A stretch of 64,000 bases of DNA from Manihot esculenta (Eukaryota; Streptophyta; Magnoliopsida; Malpighiales; Euphorbiaceae), in assembly GCF_001659605.2 (NCBI RefSeq), contig NC_035171.2, positions 9,281,873 through 9,345,872 on the forward strand, read 5' to 3'. The notes below the pieces were generated by a model. It did not search any database. It was not told where the DNA came from and saw nothing but the letters and a program-made list of their open reading frames with translations. This document shows, piece by piece, positions 23,369 through 35,200 of this stretch (its first letter is position 1; every line of letters starts with the position of its first letter). The translations under genes were made by a program, and so were the position numbers.

Positions 23369-25598
23369 TGTAACAGCCCGAAAATCGAACTGCTACCGGC
23401 GCTAGGATCCAGATCGGCTTAAGGCCGCCGGGACCCGTAGCAAGCCTCCTATGAACTCTGTGTACCTGTGAAATCCCATACATGATCATACATTTTCTGA
23501 AAAACGTAAAACTTTTCTCTGTTCCAAGGCTTAACCTGTGCATACACTAACTCTGTACTATAAACACCCCTACTAGAGCTCTTATCTTTTCTCTAGGTGG
23601 GTCGAACTCATACTGTGTTAAGCCTGGTTTTCTCATATACATACAGACAATCATATACATAAATTGACCATGTATTAAAAAAAGTGGATTACTACAACTG
23701 GTCAAGCACAAGTCTATACATCTTATTACACAATGACTATCTCTTTACAAGTACATGTCCACACTAGCTATTACATAACTCTTCTTCTTCTATATCCTGC
23801 TGGACTCCCTCTGAACTCTGAACCTGTAAAACTGGGGTTAAGGGAGAGGGATGAGCTATACAAGCCCAATGAGCAGAACTATAAAACGTGTGATTAAAAC
23901 ATGGTCTCATGGTATGCATCACATCATTTCATATCACGGATGAACATGACCACCAAAACTCCCTTCCATGACAGGATGCCTGGCCCGGCCAGGTCTTATA
24001 ACCTGAGTATGCCTGGCCCGGCCAGGTCTTACAATCTCTGCCTACCTAGCCCAGCCAGGTCTTACAATCTCTGTCTGCCTGGCCCAGCCAGGTCTGACAA
24101 CAGATGGATGCCTGGCCCGGCCAGGTCTTACAATAGAGCTAGGGCTATTGGGGTCGCCTTGGTCCATCCACATCATCATAATCATCATATTATGCAATGC
24201 GCCATATTCGTGAAACTGGTGCAAGCAACCTACTAGACTCATCATGATGCATGAAACATGCTAAAAGCATTTATGTTCTCATAGTTAAAAGATTAAGTTT
24301 AGTTCCACTCACCTCTGGCTGATTCTGAATTGACTCTGCAGGTTCTGAAGCAGTGCTCACTGCCGATCACCCTGGTTCCTCTGGTCCGTTCCTACACAGG
24401 TGGACTCAAGTGAGGGACCAAACTAACTCAAGAACATCTCTAAGAAACTCCCCCAAAGCCCTCTAAAAGAACCTAAAACAATCACATAAAACATGCAAAA
24501 GAAAGCTGGACAGGGCACTTTCGGCAGTAGGTTCGGCGGCCGAAAGTCCCGTCCAGAGACGAAACTCAAGCACCTTCGGCGATCGAACAACTGCTTTAGG
24601 CGGCCGAACCCTTTCGGGAGCAAGGTTCGGGGGCTGAAAGGCCCTCCAGAGACGAAAGTCTCTAACCTTCGGCGGCACCTTCGGCGGCCAAACCTTGCCT
24701 CCAGAGACGAAAGTCCACATTTTCGGAGGCAAGCTTTGGCAGCCGAAACTGCCTCCACAAGGGGTTCGGCGGCCGAACCTCCCTTCGGCGGCCGAACCTG
24801 GTTTTGCCCGTTTGGCAGAAACCTGCTCTGTTTCATGCAAACTTTACCCAAAACTTACCCAACATACATAGCAACTACTCCCAACTAGCATATACCATAT
24901 AACATGTCTAAAGAGGTCCAAAACTAGGCTAAAACCTCAAACAAACATCTCACACAACATGTAAACATGCTTAGACACAAAATCATCAAAAACCTCCCTT
25001 ACCCTAAACATGCATAACTACCCATACACCTCCCATAAAACCTTCAAAAATCATGAAAGGAAGTTCAGGATCTTCACTTACCTCTTCCAAACAAGAGAAT
25101 AAAGGATCCTAACGTGGAGATATGGAGAACTCCTCTCTCAAAGTCTCCAAGTCTCCAAGCTTCCAAACTTTGCTCTTTTGCTCAAAAACTTCAAAAACAC
25201 ATGAAAATCCATCAAAACCATGAAAGATTTGAGAAAACACATGAGTCACTCAAGGAAGATCAAGTCTCACCTCAGCTCGTGCAAATGGAAAAGAAAATCT
25301 TATCCATTTGACCTACCTAGGGCCTTTTATAGTTGGCTGGCCAGACCAACTACGGCGGCCGAACGTGAACCCGAATGCCATGCAAGTTCGGCGGCCGAAA
25401 GTGAGCTTCGGCGGCCGAACCTTGGCTTTTCTGCCTTAGTGCTTTTTGTTTCAAAACTCAATCCTTTTAACACTTCAAACATGAAAACTTCTTAAAAACC
25501 ATCTCAAAACATAACCCAAACCCTTCTAGAGTATTCCGTCACCCGGAATTCCACCGGACGGCAGAAATTCCGATGCCGGACTCTAGCCAGGTATTACA
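23369..25598 (-). repeat. 3' LTR of retrotransposon C
   Basis: 2230 bp, plus-strand start TGTAACAGCC, end GGTATTACA. The TATA box (minus strand TATAAAAGG) is at 25323-25331, palindrome clusters at about 24515-24800 and 25350-25425, and a 33-bp tandem repeat at 23976-24140. Confidence 0.93.
23976..24140. repeat. 33-bp tandem repeat in LTR C (five units)
   Basis: Five head-to-tail 33-bp units each start TGCCTGGCCCGGCCAGGTC, with a near-perfect palindrome CCTGG-CCCGG-CCAGG core. Because 33 is a multiple of three, it fakes a repeated peptide (MPGPARSYNL) on one strand and a similar one on the other. Confidence 0.88.
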
Positions 25599-25612
25599 TT
25601 CTCCCCCCCTTA
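25599..25612 (-). other. Polypurine tract of retrotransposon C
   Basis: On the minus strand AAGGGGGGGAGAA lies against the 3' LTR. Confidence 0.87.
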
Positions 25613-25678
25613 CGAACATTCGTCCCCGAATGTCCTCAAACGTCGAAGCACATAAACACATAGAGAGGGAAAACTACC

Positions 25679-28600
25679 TCAAAACATATAAGGATACTGT
25701 TGAAGCATGGACTCTCGTGTCTCCCAGGTGCACTCCTCTAGATTGTGGTGGTTCCATAGAACTTTTACCATCGGGATCTCCTTGTTTCTTAACTTTCTGA
25801 TCTGGGTGTCCATGATCCGCACCAGTTGCTCTACATAGGAGAGATCGCCTAGGATCTCTATCTCAGGTTCACTGAGAACCTTGCCCGGATCTGACACAAA
25901 TTTCCGTAGCATAGAAACATGGAAGACCGGATGGATTCTGTCCATCGAAGCAGGTAAATCCAGCTTATACGATACATTCCCGATCTTTTGCAAGATTTCA
26001 AAGGGACCAATGTACCATGGAGCTAGTTTACCCTTCCTCCCAAAACGAACCACACCTTTCATTGGAGACACCTTCAGCAATACCATATCCCCCTCCTGGA
26101 ATTCTATCTGTTTCCTACGGATGTCTGCATAGCTCTTCTGTCTGCTTACAGCTGTTCTGATCCTCTCTCTGATGATGGGCACTACCCTGCTGGTAATCTC
26201 CACTAACTCTGGCCCTGCCAGAGCCTTTTCTCCAACCTCTTCCCAGCAAACAGGTGTTCTACACTTCCTTCCATACAAAGCTTCATAAGTGGCCATCCCT
26301 ATGCTAGCATGATGGCTGTTGTTGTAGGCAAACTCCACCAAAACCTGGAGGTGAACTGAGGTCCTCTATCTGATACAATAGACACTGGAACTCCATGCAG
26401 CCTTACTATCTCTTCTACATACACCTGCGCTAACTTGTCCACAGAATAGTTGCTCCTGACTGGAATGAAGTGAGCAGATTTAGTCAATCTATCCACAATC
26501 ACCCATATGGAGTCTAGCCTATTGGACGTCACCGGTAACCCCACTACAAAATCCATAGCTATGTTTTCCCATTTCCACTCTGGAATCGGCAGTGGGTTAA
26601 GCATTCCAGCCGGTTTCTAGTGCTCTAGCTTCACCCTTTGACATGTTTCGCAGGCTGACACAAACTGTGCCACTTCTCTCTTCATGGATGGCCACCAATA
26701 CACTCTTCCCAATCTTGATACATCTTGGTGGCTCCAGGGTGAACGCTATATCTCGCATTATGAGCTTCCCTCATAATGTCCTCCTTTAAACTGCTGTCAT
26801 CTGGTACACATAACCTCTTCCAGTGACGAAGAATCCCCTCACTGTCAAATCTGAACTCCGCATTGTTGCCTGACTGAACAGTCCTGGCAATCTTTACTAA
26901 CTCAGGGTCCTCATGCTGTTTCAGAGCCACTTGCTCTAGAAACACGGGTGTAACTTTCATCTGTGCAATCAAAGCACCTGTACCAGATAACTGTAATTGT
27001 AACCCTTCATCCATGAGCCTGTAAAAGTCCTTCACCACTGGCCTTCTCTCTGCTGTGATGTGGGACAGACTGCCAAGTGATTTCCGGCTCAAGGCATCAG
27101 CTACAACATTCTCCTTTCCCGGATGATATTGGATTTTACAATCATAATCACTGAGCAACTCTACCCACCGTCTCTGCCTCAAATTTAGCTCTCTCTAGCT
27201 CAAGATGTGCTGCAGGCTCTTATGATATGTGAAGATCTCACACTTTACCCCATAGAGGTAATGCCTCCACATCTTGAGTGCAAAGATAACTGCTGCCATC
27301 TCAAGATCGTGTGTCGGGTAGTTCAACTCGTGCTTCTTCAGCTGTCTAGAAGCATAAGCTATCACTCTGTCTTTCTGCATCAACACACAACCTAATCCCA
27401 CTCGGGATGCATCACAGAACACTGTGAAGTCTTCATCACTAATCGGCAGAGCTAACACCGGTGCTGAAGTCAACCGTCTCTTCAGCTCTTTAAAACTCTC
27501 ATCACATTCCTCTGACCATACGAACTTCTGGTTCTTTCTGGTCAATCTGGTCATCGGAGCAGCGATCTTCGAGAAGTCCTGAACGAACCTCCGATAGTAG
27601 CCTGCCAAACCCAGGAAACTCTTGATCTCTGTTACTGTCGTGGGTGTAGGCCAGTTGGCTACCGCCTCTACCTTCTTGGGGTCCATTGCTATACCTTCAT
27701 CTGATACTACATGCCCCAAGAAAGAAATGCTCCTCAGCCAGAACTCGCACTTGGAGAACTTGGCATACAAGCCATGCTCTCTCAAAGTCTGCAAGACTAT
27801 CCTCAGATGCTGGGCATGCTCCTCTGCATCCCTGGAGTACACTAAGATATCATCGATAAAGACAATCACAAAGTGATCCAGGTACTCTCTGAAAACTCTG
27901 TTCATGAGATCCATGAATGCTGCAGGGGCATTAGTTAACCCGAACGGCATTACTAGGAACTCATAATGCCCATATCTGGTCCTGAAAGCTGTCTTAGGTA
28001 CATCCTCTTCCCTGATTCTCAACTGATGGTATCCGGATCGCAGATCTATCTTAGAGAAACAACCTGCTCCTGCTAACTGGTCGAATAGATCATCGATCCT
28101 GGGTAGAGGATACTTGTTCTTGGTAGTGACCTTGTTCAACTGCCTGTAGTCGACACAAAGTCTAAGAGGTCCATCCTTCTTCCTGACAAACAGTACTGGA
28201 GCACCCCAAGGTGAGGTACTCGGGCGGATGAAACCCTTGTCTACCAAATCCTGCAATTGGTCTTTCAATTCTTTTAACTCTGCTGGCGCCATCCTGTAGG
28301 GAGGAATAGAGATCGGTCTCGAACCAGGCATCAAATCTATCTCGAACTCTATTTCCCTATCAGGTGGTAGTCCTGGAAGCTCTTCAGGAAACACATCTGG
28401 GAACTCGCTAACAACTGGGACTGAGGATGGTTCCCTAACCTGACTGTCTAGCTCTCTCACATGTGCTAGGAACCCCTGACAACCCTTCCTCAACAACCTA
28501 CGAGCCTGGAGGGCTGATATCAAACCCTTAGGTGTCCCCCTCCTGTCTCCTCTGAAGACACACTCTGACCCATCCTGGTCTCTGAAACTGACTACCTTGT

Positions 28601-30470
28601 CTCTGCAGTTCAAGGTAGCATTATAGGTAGATAACCAATCCATCCCTAGAATGACATCAAAATCTGTCAACTCTAGAACCACAAGGTCAGCTGGAAGGCA
28701 TCTATCCTCTATGAACACTGGACTGACTTGACAGACTGACTCTGCCAATGATGGGTCACATCTAGGTCCACTGACCCAGAGAGGATACTCTAACTCGGAT
28801 ACTATCAACCCCAATCTCTCTGCGGCTCTAGAAGCAATGAAAGAGTGAGAAGCACCGGGGTCCATCAAAGCATACACCTCTGAACACCCAATGATAAGAT
28901 TACCTGACACTACTATGTTCGACGTGTCTGCTTCCTGTTGAGTCATGGTGAAAATCCGTGCTGGGGCTGACGGAACTGCACCTCGGGAACCCATCCCTGA
29001 TGAAGAGGCTGCCCCTCTTCCTCTACCTCTGCCACTGCTCTGTGGTACGGCTGAGGCTGCTGGCTGTGCTACACTGCCTAAGGTCATCTGCTGGGATGGT
29101 GCAACCAAAGTCGCCTGAGGACATTCTCGAGCATAATGTCCCTCCTGCCCACATCTAAAGCAGGCTGAAGATCCCAGGAGACAAGCTCTTCTGTGCTGTC
29201 TCCCACACTTCTTGCACACTGGATTATCTGTGCCAGAGCTGGAGCCGCTACCCATTCCCAGACCTGCCTTAATCCTGTTCCAGAATTTGCCCTTTTTACC
29301 TCTTAGTCTGTCCCATCTCTTCTTGCTCGCACTTGCTGTACTCTGTGAGGAGGAAACTGGCTTAGAGCCAGAAGACTGTGCCTTAGTCTGTTTCACTGTT
29401 CCCTGTATTATGGCACTGGCCTCCATCTTCCTCGCTGCATCCACAATCGAGTGGAAACTCTCTTTCTCTGCTGGAAGAATCAATGAGAAATACCTGGGGT
29501 GAAGTCTCGTGGCATATCTCCTTGCCTTCTTCTGATCAGTATCATACGCCTGCCCCACGTATGGTAACAATTCCAGGAACTTATCTGTGTATTCATCCAC
29601 GCTCATCTCTTCGGTCTGTCTCAACTGCTCAAACTCTACTACCTTAAGCTCCCTGGAACTGTCAGGAAAAGCCCACCCTGCGAACTCATTGGCGAACTCT
29701 TCCCATGTCATGCTATTTATTCTGGGGTCCACATAGTTTTTAAACCATTCTCTCGCTTTCTTACACTTTAATGTGAACCCTGCCATCTCAATGGCTCTAC
29801 TCTCATCCGCTCCCAACTCACTGGTTATCATTCTAACTGCACTGAGATACTCAAAGGGATCATCTCCTGTATTGAATTTAGGAGCATCCAACTTTAAGTA
29901 CTCTGTCATCTTCACTTTATTTCCCCCAGAAGAACTAGGTTGCTGTGCTTCAACAACAGGGGCTACAGGTTCTGGTGGTGGTGGAGGTACTGTTTCTCTA
30001 GGTTCAGGCTGTGCTGGACTTGTATGAGAAGGTGGGGGTGGATACATATGATAAGGTGGGTAAAAAGAAGGATAAGGCATATAAGGCATATACGGTGGAT
30101 AGGGGGCAAAGCTGGAGAAATCCGACGTACCTCCCATCGGATACCCCGGGCCCTGTGGAAAGGGTGGATAGCTAAACCCCGAGGCTTGTACGCCTCCCTG
30201 GGACTCTCCCATACCTTCTTTAGACCTTCCTATACCCATACTTTCATCTCTGCTCTGACTAACGTCCATAGCCTCTCTCTCTTCCTCAGATCTTCCTCCT
30301 CTATCTACTCCTCTTCTGCTTTCGTCAGAAGACCTTCTAGGGTCTCGTGACGTTCCCTCCCTGCTTGACCTGTGAGATCTTGCCCTTGGCAATGTAGGAG
30401 GACGAGCAGTTGTACCCTCACTTTCAGGTGGGACTCCAGTCAATCTCGCTGATCGACGAGTTCCTCGCAT
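25679..30470 (-). pseudogene. Gag-Pol polyprotein pseudogene of retrotransposon C
   Basis: The start is [10 protein letters not shown] at 30470. The first frame is open through Gag, a zinc knuckle ([15 protein letters not shown]), protease ([12 protein letters not shown]), RT ([10 protein letters not shown]) and RNase H, where the conserved DHKSL has become YHKSL. It then hits TAG at 27195-27197 (from CAG). The frame reopens to about 26682 and again to a TAG at 26617-26619 (EHQ site, from CAG). In integrase, 160 bp are missing at 26340 relative to element E, with CCAAA shared at the breakpoints. This removes the [11 protein letters not shown] segment with the last catalytic acidic residue and shifts the frame. 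The chromodomain-like tail remains to 25679. Gag through RT is still a single long open frame. Confidence 0.93.
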
Positions 30471-30713
30471 CTTAAATCTCTGAAAAACAGCACAGAACAT
30501 AGCACATCAGCAACATATAGTCCATGTAGAAACACATGAACCCACCAGCATACATCACATATAAAAACGCACATGTATGAATCATGGCATTTCACATCAT
30601 CATATAGACAGGACTGACATCCTATCCTAGTGGACATGCTTTCCTATTGTGCTTGACCTACTAGAACCTCTAAGAGCCCAACTCTCTCTATAGGTCCGAC
30701 CATATGAACCTAA

Positions 30714-30726
30714 GGCTCTGATACCA
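30714..30726 (-). other. Primer-binding site of retrotransposon C (tRNA-iMet)
   Basis: On the minus strand TGGTATCAGAGCC lies three bases inside the 5' LTR end at 30730. Confidence 0.9.
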
Positions 30727-30729
30727 ATC

Positions 30730-32938
30730 TGTAACAACCCGGAAACCGAACTGCTACCGGCGCTAGGATCCAGATCGGCTTAAGGCCGCCGGGACCCATA
30801 GCAAGCCTCCTGTGAACTCTGTGTACCTGTGAAATCCTATACATGATCATACATTTTCTGAAAAACGTAAAACTTTTCTCTGTTCCAAGGCTTAACCTGT
30901 GCATACACTAACTCTGTACTATAAACACCCCTACTAGAGCTTTTATCTTTTCTCTAGGTGGGTCGAACTCATACTGTGTTAAGCCTGGTTTTCTCATATA
31001 CATACAAACAATCATATACATAAACTGACCATGTATAAAAAAAGTGGATTACTACAACTGGTCAAGCACAAGTCTATATATCTTATTACACAATGACTAT
31101 CTCTTTACAAGTACATGTCCACACTAGCTATTACATAACTCTTCTTCTTCCATACCCTGCTGGACTCCCTCTGGACTCTAAACCTGCAAAACTAGGGTTA
31201 AGGGAGAGGGATGAGCTATACAAGCCCAATGAGCAGAACTATAAAACGTGTGATTAAAACATGGTCTCATGGTATGCATCACATCATTTCATATCACGGA
31301 TGAACATGACCACCAAAACTCCCTTCCATGACAGGATGCCTGGCCCGGCCAGGTCTTATAACCTGAGTATGCCTGGCCCGGCCAGGTCTTACAATCTCTG
31401 CCTGCCTGGCCCAGCTAGGTCTTACAATTTCTGTCTGCCTGGCCCAGCCAGGTCTGACAACAGATGGCTGCCTGGCCCGGCTAGGTCTTACAACAGAGCT
31501 AGGGCTATTGGGGTCGCCTTGGTCCATCCACATCATCATAATCATCATATTATGCAATGCGCCATATTCGTGAAACTAGCGCAAGCAACCTACTAGACTC
31601 ATCATGATGCATGAAACATGCTAAAAGCATTTATGTTCTCATAGTTAAAAGATTAAGTTTAGTTCCACTCACCTCTGGCTGATTCTGAACTGACTCTGCA
31701 GGTTCTGAAGCAGTGCTCACTGCCGATCACCCTGGTTCCTCTGGTCCGTTCCTACACAGGTGGACTCAAGTGAGGGACCAAACTAACTCAAGAACATCTC
31801 TAAGAAACTCCCCCAAAGCCCTCTAAAAGAACCTAAAACAATCACAGAAAATATGCAAAAGAAAGCTGGACAGGGCACTTTCGGCAGCAGGTTCGGCGGC
31901 CGAAAGTCCCGTCCGGAGACGAAACTCAAGCACCTTCGGCGGCCGAACTCCTGCTTTCGGCGGCCGAACCCTTTCGGGAGCAAGGTTCGGGGGCTGAAAG
32001 GCCCTCCAGAGACGAAAGTCTCTAACCTTCGGCGGCCGAACCTTGCCTCCAGAGACGAAAGTCCAAATTTTCGGAGGCAAGCTTTGGCAGCCGAAACTGC
32101 CTCCACAAGGGGTTCGGCGGCCGAAACTCCCTTTGGCGGCCGAACCTGGTTTTGCCCGTTTGGCAGAAACCTGCTCTGTTTCATGCAAACTTTACCCAAA
32201 ACTTACCCAACATACATATCAACTACTCCTAACTAGCATATACCATATAACATGTCTAAAGAGGTCCAAAACTAGGCTAAAACCTCAAACAAACATCTCA
32301 CACAACATGTAAACATGCTTAGACACAAAATCATCAAAAACCTCCCTTACCCTAAACATGCATAACTACCCATACACCTCCCATAAAACCTTCAAAAATC
32401 ATGAAAGGAAGTTCAAGATCTTCACTTACCTCTTCCAAACAAGAGAATAAAGGATCCTAACGTGGAGATATGGAGAACTCCTCTCTCAAAGTCTCCAAGC
32501 TTCCAAACTTTGCTCTTTTGCTCAAAAACTTCAAAAACACATGAAAATCCATCAAAACCATGAAAGATTTGAGAAAACACATGAGTCACTCAAGGAAGAT
32601 CAAGTCTCACCTCAGCTCGTGCAAATGGAAAAGAAAATCTTATCCATTTGACCGACCTAGGGCCTTTTATAGTTGGCTGGCCAGACCAACTACGGCAGCC
32701 GAACGTGAACCCGAATGCCATGCAAGTTCGGCGGCCGAAAGTGACCTTTGGCGGCCGAACCTTGGCTTTTCTGCCTTAGTGCTTTTTGTTTCAAAACTCA
32801 ATCCTTTTAACACTTCAAACATGAAAACTTCTTAAAAACCATCTCAAAACATAACCCAAACCCTTCTAGAGTATTCCGTCACCCGGAATTCCACCGGACG
32901 GCAGGAATTCCGATGCCGGACTCTAGCCGGGTATTACA
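30730..32938 (-). repeat. 5' LTR of retrotransposon C
   Basis: 2209 bp. It has the same architecture as its partner: 33-bp tandem repeat at 31336-31500 (five units), palindrome clusters near 31880-32150 and 32690-32760. It is shorter mainly through a 12-bp loss in the palindrome cluster and an 8-bp loss of a GTCTCCAA duplication. Confidence 0.93.
32663..32671 (-). promoter_or_regulatory. TATA box of LTR C
   Basis: TATAAAAGG on the minus strand, ~270 bp inside the LTR, drives leftward transcription of element C. Confidence 0.65.
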
Positions 32939-34930
32939 CTGAAGAGCTGATATCAGACCTCTAGGTGTACCCCTCTTGTCTCCTCTGAAGACGACCTCTG
33001 ACCCGTTCTGATCTCTGAACCTGACTACCTTGTCTCTGCAGTCTAAGGTAGCACCATGGGTAGATAGCCAATCCATCCCTAGAATGACGTCAAAGTCTGT
33101 CAAATCTAGAACCACAAGGTCGGCGGAGAGGCATCTTCCCTCAAAAAAAACTGGACTGTACTGGCAGACTGACTCTGCCACTGACGGGTCACACTTGGAT
33201 CCACTGACCCATAGGGGACACTCTAACCCAGAGACTATCAGACCCAACCTCTCAACGGCTCTCGGAGCAATAAAAGAATGAGATGCACCCGGGTCCATTA
33301 ATGCATACACATCAGAACACCCAATGATGAGATTACCTGACACCACGGTGTTGGATGTGTTAGCCTCCTGCTGAGTCATGGTGAAGATCCTGGCTGGAGC
33401 TGATGGACCTTCACCTCGGGAACCAGAAGAGGAGGCTGCCCCTCTCCCTCTACCTCTGCCACTGCCCTGAGTTGTGGCTGGAGCTGCTGGCTGTGCCACA
33501 CTACCAGAAGCTGTCTGCTGGGGCTGGCCCATAAAAGGTGCTCTAGGACACTCCCGAGCCATGTGTCCCTCCTGTCCACATCTGAAACATGCATTAGTCC
33601 TAGCCCGACATACTCCCTTGTGTGGTCTCCCGCACCTTAGGCACTCTGTACCATCTGAGCCTGAGCTCGAGCCACCGCCTAATCCCAGACCGAATTTCAA
33701 CTTACTCCAAAACTTGTTCTTCTTCGGCTTCTTGGTGGTGTTGTTCCACCTCCTGCTACCTGAGCTCTGAGAAGAGAGACCTGGCCCTCCTCTGCCTGGG
33801 GTCTTAACCCCTGAAGACTGGGTCACTGACTGCTTCACTGACCCCTCAACTATAGCACTCGCCTCCATCCTTCGCGCCATATCTACCACAGTGTGGAAAC
33901 TTTCCCTCTCAACTGACTGAATCAAAGAGGAGTACCTAGAATGCAGTTTCATAACATATCTCTTGGCTTTCTTCGAATCTGTATCTAGAGCTTGCCCTGA
34001 AAAAGGCAATAGCTCTAAGAATTTATCCGTGTACTCCTCTATACTCATGTGTTTTGTCTGCCTCAGCTGCTCAAACTCAATCATCTTCAGTTCTCTGGAA
34101 CTGTCTGGAAAAGCCCATCCAGCGAACTCATTTGCAAATTCCTCCCATGTCATGCCGTCTAGCCTTGGGTCCATATAACACTTGAACCATTCCCGTGCCT
34201 TTTTGCACTTTAAAGTGAACCCTGCCATCTGAATGGCCCTGCTGTCATCTGCCCCTAGCTCATCAGTTATTGTCTTCACTACTCTCAGGTACTCAAAGGG
34301 ATCATCCCTTGACTTGTATTTGGGAGCATCCAGCTTAAGGTAATCTGTCATCTTCACCTTGCTCCCACCGGCTGAGCTAGGTCTAGGAGGTTGAGTAATT
34401 GGGGCTGTTGGTTCTGTAGGTGGTGGAGGTGGGGGTGCAACATTCCCCGAGGTGGGGTTTGCCGGGTTAGGATAGAAGGGTGAGGGTGGATAAGCTGGGT
34501 ACTGTGTGTAAGGTGGATAGAAAGGTGGATAAGGCATGTAGGTAGGGTAGGGGTTAAAGCTGGAGTAATCCGATGTGCCTCCCATCGGATACCCTGAACC
34601 TTGTGGGAAGGGTGGATAATGGGGTGGAAAACCATACCCCGAGGCCTGAGCACCTCCCTGTGACTCCCCTGTCCCTTCTTCCGCCATGCTGACATCCAGA
34701 TTCCCATCCCTCCTCTGTTCCTCTTCCATAACCTCCCTCATATCTGAGGAACTTCCTCCTTTATCTGTCCCCCTTCTGCTAGCATCAAAAGACCTTCTAG
34801 GGTCCCTTGACACTCTTTCTCTGTTTGATCTACATGACATTGCCCTAGGCAATGCAGGAGGACGGGCGCTCGTGCCCTCATCCTCAGGTGGTACTCCAAT
34901 CAATCTTGCAGATCGACGGATTCCTCTCAT
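32939..34930 (-). pseudogene. Gag-protease part of retrotransposon B polyprotein
   Basis: The start is MRGIRRSARL at 34930. It is open through the P/Y-rich region ([20 protein letters not shown]), the gag core [11 protein letters not shown], a first cysteine cluster CLRCGRPHKGVC, zinc knuckle [15 protein letters not shown], an Arg-Gly repeat (GRGRGRG) and the protease motif DPGASHSFI, up to the CTGAA duplication at 32939-32943 where element C enters. It continues in 20376-23368. No internal stop is seen in this half. Apparent codons past the duplication are LTR C sequence. Confidence 0.93.
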
Positions 34931-35184
34931 CTTGTTTTCTGAAAAATAGTACACATCACACAAACATTAGCATCATATGGTTCATGTGGAAACACATGAA
35001 CCCACATCACATATATATCATTCATATCATAGCATCAATGCACATGTATATAATCATGGCATTTCACATCATCATACAAGACAGGACTCAACATCCTATC
35101 CTAGTGGACATGATCTTCCTATTGTGCTTGACCTTCTAGAACATCTATGAGCCCGACACTCTAGGTCCGATCCTATGAACCTAG

Positions 35185-35197
35185 GGCTCTGATACCA
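35185..35197 (-). other. Primer-binding site of retrotransposon B (tRNA-iMet)
   Basis: TGGTATCAGAGCC on the minus strand, three bases from the LTR edge at 35201. Confidence 0.9.
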
Positions 35198-35200
35198 TTC

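Larger units (their letters stand above)
23369..32938 (-). mobile_element. Retrotransposon C, Tekay-type Ty3/gypsy, nested in B
   Basis: 9570 bp with target duplications CTGAA at 23364-23368 and 32939-32943, inserted into B's coding region between protease and RT. Both LTRs are full length (2230 and 2209 bp) and differ at about 47 sites by eye, ~2.1%, slightly younger than its host B. It shares LTR termini, PBS and polyprotein with the others, but its LTR interior is the most distinct, including a private 33-bp repeat. Non-autonomous: two TAG stops and an integrase deletion. Confidence 0.95.

Noticed and set aside
21495..23543. N-terminal 50-odd residues of the long RT frame in element B
   Set aside because: Residues upstream of 23369 are translated from the LTR of nested element C, not part of the polyprotein; the same applies to the 3' end of the 32879-34963 frame.
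23976..24140. CRISPR-like look of evenly spaced 33-bp palindromic repeats
   Set aside because: This is eukaryotic LTR sequence; the 'spacers' are ~10 bp and repeat-derived, with no cas genes.
23901..24236. Open frame with repeated MPGPARSYN peptide in LTR C (also 31261-31596)
   Set aside because: It is produced by the 33-bp LTR minisatellite; both strands give similar repeated peptides and it has no start or context of its own.
24423..24851. Overlapping ORFs rich in SAAEP / RRPN / FGGR strings in LTRs (also 36370-36771, 39768-40244, 46241-46771, 53936-54466, 57440-57904, 59220-59681)
   Set aside because: They are six-frame shadows of the GTTCGGCGGCCGAAC palindrome clusters, which lack stops in several frames.
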